A stretch of DNA of 64,000 nt from Chamaelirium japonicum (lineage: Eukaryota > Streptophyta > Magnoliopsida > Liliales > Melanthiaceae), in NCBI GenBank assembly GCA_947650365.1, contig OX393551.1, positions 2,562,001 through 2,626,000 of the forward strand. Direction: 5' to 3'. Each line of letters begins with the position of its first letter. The stretch's first letter is position 1. The notes below the pieces were generated by a model. It worked only from the letters and a program-made list of their open reading frames with translations, searched no databases and was not told the DNA's origin. Of the stretch, positions 57,601-64,000 are shown in pieces. Both the position numbers and the translations under genes were made by a program.

Positions 57601-58605
57601 GAATGGATCGTGCGAATGAATTAGAATGGATCGTGCGAATGAGTAAGAATGCATCGTACGAATGAAATAGAATGGATCGTATGAATGAATTAGATTGAAT
57701 CGTATTAATGAATTAGAATGGATCGTACGAATGAATTAGAATAGATCGTACGAATGAATTATAATAGATACGAATGGATCGTATGAATGAATTAGAATGG
57801 ATAGTACGAATGTATTAGAATGGATCGTACGAATGAATTAGAATGGATTGAATTAGAATGAATCGTACGAATGAGTTAGAATGAATCATACCGTACGAAT
57901 GAATTAGAATGGATCATATGAATGAATTAGAATGGATCGTATGAATGAATTAGAATGGATCGTACGAATGAATTAGAATGTATCCATTCTAATTCATTCG
58001 TACGATCCTTTCTAATTCATTCGTATGATCTATTCTAATTCATTCGCATGATCCATTCTAATTCCTTCGTACGATCCATTTTAATTCATTCGCACGATCC
58101 ATTCTAATTCATTCATACGATCCATTCTAATTCATTCGTACGATCCATTCTAATTTCTTCGTATGATCTATTCTAATTCCTTCGTACGATCCATTCTAAT
58201 TCATTCGCACGATCCATTCTAATTCATTCATAAGATCTATTCTAATTCATTCGTACGATCCATTCTAATTCATTCGTACGATCGATTCTAATTCATTCGC
58301 ACAATCTATTCTAATTCATTCGTACGATCCATTCTAATTCATTCGCACGATCCATTCTAATTCATTCGCATAATCTATTCTAATTCATTCGTACGATCCA
58401 TTCTAATTCATTCGCACGATCCATTCTAATTCATTCATACGATCCATTCTATTTCATTCGTACGATCCATTCTAATTCATTCGTACGATCCATTCTAATT
58501 CATTCGTACGATCCATTCTAAATCATTCGCACAATCTATTCTAATTCATTCGTACGATCCATTCTAATTCATTCGCACGATCCATTCTAATTCATTCATA
58601 CGATC
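54609..58605. repeat. 23-bp satellite array, section 13
   Basis: Approximate segments: - 54609-56688, + 56689-57309, - 57310-57977, + 57978-58605. Most of it is the first of two tandem 3.74-kb units. The + frame at 56681-56875 is a satellite by-product, nearly repeated at 61585-61779. Confidence 0.95.
58601..58605. other. Target-site duplication, left copy, LTR 2 (CGATC)
   Basis: CGATC directly before TGTTTGGGG, repeated at 59760-59764 after CCCCAAACA. It is the normal monomer sequence TACGATCCATTC split at the same place as for LTR 1. Confidence 0.88.
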
Positions 58606-58801
58606 TGTTTGGGGGATTTTTTCTGGTCCTTGCGAGCCACCTGTAAGACCAAGCAAAGAGAAACGTGAGAACGGCTGGCTCTTTTAGGAGCGCAGACCCT
58701 CCGACGCTCAAGTCAGTTACGGTAGCACAACGGAGAGCTGTTGTATACCAAAGTGGTAGTGAAAGGGATTTCGAACCTGTACTTTGGAGCCTGGGGGTGT
58801 G

Positions 58802-58810
58802 CATTTATAG
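58802..58810 (+). promoter_or_regulatory. Putative TATA box of LTR 2
   Basis: CATTTATAG after GGGGGTGTG, 196 bp into the LTR, in the same context as in LTR 1. It would define a U3 of about 225 bp and a long transcribed R-U5 part holding the minisatellite. Confidence 0.55.
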
Positions 58811-59019
58811 ACATTGGCGACCTATCGGGGTGCGACGTGTGGCAGCTCTTTCCGGCACCTTCTAGGCCCCCCACGTGCTGGCTCGCGTGGGTCTGACAGT
58901 CCTTGGTACATGGGCTCCTGACATTCTTTGTCGTCTAGCTCGCCTGATGAAGTAGTGGGGGACAGCCGCTGCTGTTCTGTTGCCGCCAGGGGAATCTTCT
59001 AGAATGTTCAAGTCTGGGA

Positions 59020-59120
59020 GGTCTCAAACCGACTCCGATGGGCTTCCGTGGACTGCAATCGTCCACGTAGCTTCAGTGGGTTCTCGACACCTGGTAAGCT
59101 TTATGCTGTCTTTACTGGGG
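59020..59120 (+). other. Extra segment in LTR 2 absent from LTR 1
   Basis: LTR 1 passes from CAAGTCTAGGCGATCTCAGG straight to GGAAGC (about 16590-16616). LTR 2 has about 100 bp of unrelated sequence between CAAGTCTGGGAGGTCTC and GCGACCTCTAGGGGGAAGC. It could be an insertion in LTR 2 or a deletion in LTR 1; I see no inverted ends or target duplication. Limits are approximate. Confidence 0.6.
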
Positions 59121-59230
59121 GCGACCTCTAGGGGGAAGCGAGAGCGAGCTCGCCTAGCACTGCTCCGTCCTTTCGCCCATATCTATCAAGAGTCGGACCT
59201 CGCGGGAGCAACCTCTTCGATAAACAGGGG

Positions 59231-59640
59231 TCGGGGCGAGCTTGGGTAAGCTCCGGAGGGAGCTTAGGCGAGCTCCTGAGAGAGCTTAGGCGAGCTCCTG
59301 AACGAGCATGGCGAGCTCCTGAGAGAGCTTAGGCGAGCTCCTGAACGAGCATGGCGAGCTTCTGAGAGAGCCTAGGCGAGCTCCTGAACGAGCATGGCGA
59401 GCTCCTGAGAGAGCTTGGGCGAGCTCCTTCGCGTTCTTTGTCTAAGCCATTTTCCGAATTTGGGCGAGCTCGGGTGCGAGCTTCGAACAATCTCCTGTGC
59501 GAGCTTGGGGCGAGCTTATCTTAATGCGGGGCGAGCTCCTTGCGGGCTGGGGCGAGCTGCACTCAGATACAAGGTGTCCATTCAGCTCCATGTGGGGTCG
59601 AGCTCCTGATGGGCTCAGAGGGCGAGCTCTTTGTGAGCTG
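59231..59640 (+). repeat. GAGCTC-rich 43-bp minisatellite in LTR 2
   Basis: A dimer of a 22-bp unit (GCGAGCTCCTGAGAGAGCTT plus AG) and a 21-bp unit (GCGAGCTCCTGAACGAGCAT plus G) is repeated three times; GCATG falls at 59306, 59349 and 59392, exactly 43 bp apart. Looser GCGAGCT copies go on to about 59640. LTR 1 uses a 63-bp unit instead, so the minisatellite has been rebuilt separately in each copy. Confidence 0.88.
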
Positions 59641-59759
59641 GAAAGGGGGCACGCTCGGCTTCCGAGGGTTCCAACTCCTGGACGGGCTCCCTCGAGAACT
59701 CTATCTCAGGTGTGTTTACAAAGCTATCCAAGATACGTGGTTTTTGACTACCCCAAACA

Positions 59760-59764
59760 CGATC
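59760..59764. other. Target-site duplication, right copy, LTR 2 (CGATC)
   Basis: Exact repeat of 58601-58605. The following CATTCTATTTCATTCG continues the interrupted satellite and matches 63509 onward. Confidence 0.88.
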
Positions 59765-60099
59765 CATTCTATTTCATTCGTACGATCCATTCTTACTCAT
59801 TCGTACGATCCATTCTAATTCATTTGCACGAAGGTATCCATTCTAATTCATTCGTACTATCCATTCTAATTCCTTCGTACGATCCATTCTAATTACTTCG
59901 TACGAATGAATTAGAATGGATCGTACGAATGAATTAGAATGGATACATTCGTGCAAAAGAATTACAATGGATTGTATGAATGAATTAGAATGGATCGTGC
60001 GAATGAATTAGAATGGATCGTGCGAATGAATTAGAATAGATCGTACGAATGAATTGGAATGGATCGTACGAATGAATTAGAATGGATCGTACGAATGAA

Positions 60100-63000
60100 T
60101 TAGAATGGATCGTGCGAATGAATTAGAATGGATCGTACGAATGAATTAGAATGGATCGTATGAATGAATTATAATGGATCGTACGAATGAATTAGAATGG
60201 ATACATTCGTGCGAATGAATTAGAATGGATCGTATGAATGAATTAGAATCGATCGTACGAATGAATTAGAATGGATCATGCGAATGAATTAGAATGGATC
60301 GTGCGAATGAATTAGAATGGATCGTACGAATGAAATAGAATGGATTGTACGAATGAGATAGAATGGATCGTACGAATGAATTAGAATGGATCGTATGAAT
60401 GAATTAGAATGGATCGTGCGAATGAATTAGAATGGATCGTACGAATGAATTAGAATGGATCGTACGAAGGAATTAGAATGGATCGTACGAAGGAATTAGA
60501 ATGGATCGTACGAATGAATTAGAATGGATCGTACGAAGGAATTAGAATGGATCGTACGAAGGAATTAGAATAGATAGTACGAATGAATTAGAATGGATAC
60601 CTTCGTGCAAATGAATTAGGATGGATCGTATGAATGAGTAAGAATGGATCGTACGAATGAAATAGAATGGAACGTATGAATGAATTAGAATGGATCGTGC
60701 GAATGAATTAGAATGGATCGTACGAATGAATTAGAATGGATACATTCGTGCAAATGAATTAGAATGGATTGTATGAATGAATTAGAATCGATCGTACGAA
60801 TGAATTAGAATGGATCCTGCGAATGAATTAGAATGGATCGTGCGAATGAAGTAGAATAGATTGTGCGAATGGATTAGAATGGATCATACGATTGAGTAAG
60901 AAAGGATTGTACGACTGAATTAGAATGAATTAGAATGGATTCATTCGTGCGAATGAATTAGAATGGATCATACGGTTGAGTAAGAATGGATTGTACGAAT
61001 GAAATAGAATAGATCGTACGAATGAATTAGAATGGATCATGCTAATGAATTAGAATTGATCGTACGAATGAATTAGAATAGATTGTGCGAATGAATTAAA
61101 ATGGATCGTATAAATGAATTAGAATGGATCGTATGAATGAATTAGAATGGATCGTGCGAATGAATTAAAATGGATCGTATGAATGAAATAGAATGGATCG
61201 TATGAATTAGAATGGATCGTACGAATGAAATAGAATGGATCGTATGAATGAATTAGAATGGATCGTGCGAATGAATTAGAATGGATCGTACGAAGGAATT
61301 AGAATGGATCGTACGAAGGAATTAGAATGGATAGTACGAATGACTTAGAATGGATACCTTCGTGCAAATGAATTAGAATGGATCGTACGAATAAGTAAGA
61401 ATGGATCGTACGAATGAATTAGAATGGATCGTATGCATGAATTAGAATGGATCGTGCGAATGAATTAGAATGGATCGTACGAATGAATTAGAATGGATCG
61501 TACGAAGGAATTAGAATGGATCGTATGAATGAATTAGAATGGATCGTGCGAATGAATTAGAATGGATCGTACGAATGAAATAGAATGGATTCGCACAAAT
61601 GTATCCATTCTAATTCATTCATACGAGCCATTCTAATTCATTCATACGATCCATTCTATTTCATTCGTACGATCCATTCTTACTCATTTGTACGATCCAT
61701 TCTAATTCATTTGCACGAAGGTATCCATTCTAATTCATTCGTACTATCCATTCTAATTCCTTCGTACGATCCATTCTAATTCATTCATACGATCCATTCT
61801 AATTCTTTCGCACGAATGTATCCATTCTAATTCATTCGTACGATCCATTCTAATTCATTCATACGATCCATTCTAATTCTACGATCCATTCTTACTCATT
61901 CGTATTATCCATTTTAATTCATTCACACGAATGTATCAACTCTAATTCATTCGTACGATTCATTCAAATTCAATCCATTCTAATTCATTCGTACGATCCA
62001 TTCTAATTCATTCGTACGATCCATTCTAATTCATTCATACGATCCATTCTAATTCATTCGTACGATCCATTCTAATTCATTCGTACAATCCATTCTAATT
62101 CATTCGCACGATCCATTCGCATTCACTCAAACGATCCATTCTAATTCATTCATATGATCCATTCATTCGTACGATCCATTCTTACTCATTCGTACGATCC
62201 ATTCTAATTCATTTGCACGAAGGTATCCATTCTAATTCATTCGTACTATTCGTGCGAATGAATTAGAATGGATCATATGGTTGAGTAAGAATGGATTGTA
62301 CGAATGAAATAGAATAGATCGTACGAATGAATTTGAATGGATCATGCTAATGAATTAGAATTGATCGTACGAATGAATTAGAATAGATTGTGCAAATGAA
62401 TTAAAATGGATGCATTCGTTCGAATGGATTATAATGGATCGTATGAATGAATTAGAATGGATCGTATGAATTAGAATGGATCGTATGAATGAATTAGAAT
62501 GGATCGTATGAATGAAATAGAATGGATCGTACGAATGAATTAGAATGGATCGTGCGAATGAATTAGAATGGATCGTGCAAATGAGTAAGAATGCATCGTA
62601 CGAATGAAATAGAATGGATCGTATGAATGAATTAGATTGGATCGTCTTAATGAATTAGAATGGATCGTACGAATGAATTAGAATAGATCGTACGAATGAA
62701 TTAGAATAGATACGAATGGATCGTATGAATGAATTAGAATGGATAGAACGAATGTATTAGAATGGATCGTACGAATGAATTAGAATGGATTGAATTAGAA
62801 TAAATCGTACGAATGAATTAGAATGAATCATACCGTATGAACGAATTAGAATGGATCATATGAACATTCTAATTCATTCGTACGATCCATTCTAATTCAT
62901 TCGTATGATCTATTCTAATTCATTCGCATGATCCATTCTAATTCTTTCGTACGATCCATTTTAATTCATTCGCACGATCCATTATAATTCATTCATACGA

Positions 63001-63785
63001 TCCATTCTAATTCATTCTTACGATCCATTCTAATTTCTTCATATGATCTATTCTAATTCCTTCGTACGATCCATTCTAATTCATTCGCACGATCCATTCT
63101 AATTCATTCATACGATCCATTCTAATTCATTCGTACGATCCATTCCAATTCATTCGTACGATCCATTCTAATTCATTCGCACAATCTATTCTAATTCATT
63201 CGCACAATCTATTCTAATTCATTCGCACGATCCATTCTAATTCATTCGCACGATCCATTCTAATTCATTCGCACAATCTATTCTAATTCATTTGTACGAT
63301 CCATTCTAATTCATTCGCACGATCCATTCTAATTCATTCATACGATCCATTCTATTTCATTCGTACGATCCATTCTAATTCATTCGTACGATCCATTCTA
63401 ATTCATTCGTACGATCCATTCTAATTCATTCGCACAATCTATTCTAATTCATTCGTACGATCCATTCGAATTCATTCGCATGATCCATTCTAATTCATTC
63501 ATACGATCCATTCTATTTCATTCGTACGATCCATTCTTACTCATTCGTACGATCCATTCTAATTCATTTGCACGAAGGTATCCATTCTAATTCATTCGTA
63601 CTATCCATTCTAATTCCTTCATACGATCCATTCTAATTACTTCGTACGAATGAATTAGAATGGATCGAACGAATGAATTAGAATGGATACATTCGTGCAA
63701 AAGAATTAGAATGGATTGTATGAATGAATTAGAATGGATCGTGCGAATGAATTAGAATGGATCGTGCGAATGAATTAGAATGGAT
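60100..63785 (+). repeat. 3.74-kb tandem higher-order unit B (empty)
   Basis: Head-to-tail partner of unit A without an LTR. The orientation switches at 61592, 62250, 62864 and 63646 correspond to those at 56688, 57309, 57977 and 59902 in unit A. Confidence 0.85.
63504..63508 (+). other. Paralogous empty site corresponding to LTR 2
   Basis: In unit B, CATTCATACGATCCATTC runs through without interruption at the place matching the LTR 2 insertion in unit A. Only one CGATC is present, as expected of an unoccupied site. Confidence 0.88.
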
Positions 63786-64000
63786 CGTATGAATGAAATA
63801 GAATGGATCGTGCGAATGAATTAGAATGGATCGTACGAATGAATTAGAATGGATCGTACGAATGAATTAGAATGGATCGTACGAATGAATTAGAATGGAT
63901 TGAATTAGAATGAATCGTACGAATGAATTAGAATGAATCATACCGTACGAATGAATTAGAATGGATCGTACGAAGGAATTAGAATGGATCGTGCGAATAA

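Larger units (their letters stand above)
58606..59759 (+). mobile_element. Solo LTR 2 of the same retrotransposon family (1154 bp)
   Basis: It begins TGTTTGGGG and ends CCCCAAACA, a perfect 9-bp terminal inverted repeat, with perfect 5-bp CGATC duplications. The first 330 bp match LTR 1 closely, and both then share GCGGGAGCAACCTCTT and GATAAACAGGGGTCGGGGCG before the GAGCTC minisatellite. It is 126 bp longer than LTR 1, mostly through an extra stretch of about 100 bp near 59020-59120 and more repeat units. The 3' quarters have diverged. No internal domain or partner LTR is present. The sequence difference from LTR 1, the separate target duplications and 41 kb of satellite between them exclude the two being ends of one element. 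Open frames within (such as 59497-59892, which runs into satellite) are not credible genes. Confidence 0.9.
55200..60040 (+). repeat. 3.74-kb tandem higher-order unit A (with LTR 2 inside)
   Basis: Markers left of LTR 2 recur in unit B at offset 4904: ATAATGG at 55267 and 60171, and GGATTCGC at 56683 and 61587. Markers right of LTR 2 recur at offset 3744: CGATCCATTCTATTTC at 59760 and 63504. The difference, 1160 bp, equals LTR 2 plus one 5-bp duplication (1159) within 1 bp. Without the insertion the unit would be about 3.74 kb. The outer limits are where specific matching fades. Confidence 0.85.
59760..64000. repeat. 23-bp satellite array, section 14 (to window end)
   Basis: Approximate segments: + 59760-59902, - 59903-61592, + 61593-62250, - 62251-62864, + 62865-63646, - 63647-64000. 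The array continues past the window end. After about 63785 it no longer follows unit A and shows the GAATCATACCGTACG marker near 63935. Confidence 0.95.

Noticed and set aside
16195..59759. The two GC-rich islands as the two ends of one giant element
   Set aside because: Each has its own different 5-bp target duplication and an empty-site paralogue. The DNA between is satellite, and the LTRs differ substantially.
58592..59892. Open frames in and across LTR 2
   Set aside because: Several cross the LTR ends into satellite, so they cannot be ancestral genes, and no motif is recognised.
1..64000. CRISPR array
   Set aside because: Repeats of about 23 bp directly abut with no unique spacers, occur in both orientations, and have no cas genes nearby.
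1..64000. Human-type GGAAT/ATTCC pentamer satellite
   Set aside because: CCATTC and GAATGG look similar at a glance, but the period is 23 bp with a TCGTACGA core, not a 5-bp repeat.
1..64000. Telomere or proven centromere
   Set aside because: No telomeric tandem repeat is visible. Centromere identity cannot be judged from sequence without CENH3 binding data, and the frequent inversions and 23-bp period do not settle it.

Overview
The window is almost entirely one AT-rich satellite DNA, about 61.8 kb of 64 kb. It is broken by two GC-rich islands that I read as solo long terminal repeats (LTRs) of one retrotransposon family. I find no protein-coding gene, rRNA, tRNA, CRISPR array or bacterial-type operon. 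A 23-bp tandem satellite carrying LTR insertions points to nuclear heterochromatin of a eukaryote. A plant is most likely from the style of the LTRs (TG...CA ends, TATA box, GC-rich downstream half), but this is inference and I do not name a species.

The monomer is 23 bp and about 35% GC. An exact consensus copy lies at 3978-4000: it begins ATTCATTCG, contains the palindrome TCGTACGA, and ends GATCCATTCTA. Monomers read on the top strand in one orientation ('+', CCATTCTAATTC) or the other ('-', GAATTAGAATGG). Reading by eye, orientation switches roughly 115-120 times in the window, on average about every 0.5 kb. Variant monomers (15, 28 and 29 bp forms and a diverged 23-mer) recur in fixed order and act as landmarks for larger duplicated blocks.

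Region by region: 1-3.35 kb is a block copied again at 7.6-10.8, 32.1-34.5 and in part 46.7-47.6 kb. About 3.1-8.3 kb is a giant imperfect palindrome whose two arms of 2.4-2.7 kb mirror each other switch by switch around about 5.58 kb. 8.3-16.19 kb is more switching satellite. 16195-17222 is solo LTR 1. 17.2-58.6 kb is satellite with several higher-order duplications, including a 458-bp tandem unit at 47.3-48.5 kb, a block repeated at a distance of 2329 bp at 41.7-44.9 kb, and a block present at 25, 39 and 51 kb. 58606-59759 is solo LTR 2. The satellite then continues to the end.

The last 9 kb is a tandem pair of about 3.74-kb satellite units. The first unit holds LTR 2 and the second has the matching empty site, so the insertion came after the duplication or the second copy was restored to the empty state. 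LTR 1 likewise has related empty sites elsewhere. Both LTRs carry perfect 5-bp target duplications, sit at the same position of the 23-bp monomer and point the same way. The window therefore records array growth by inversion, fold-back duplication and block amplification, with rare retrotransposon insertion followed by LTR-LTR recombination.
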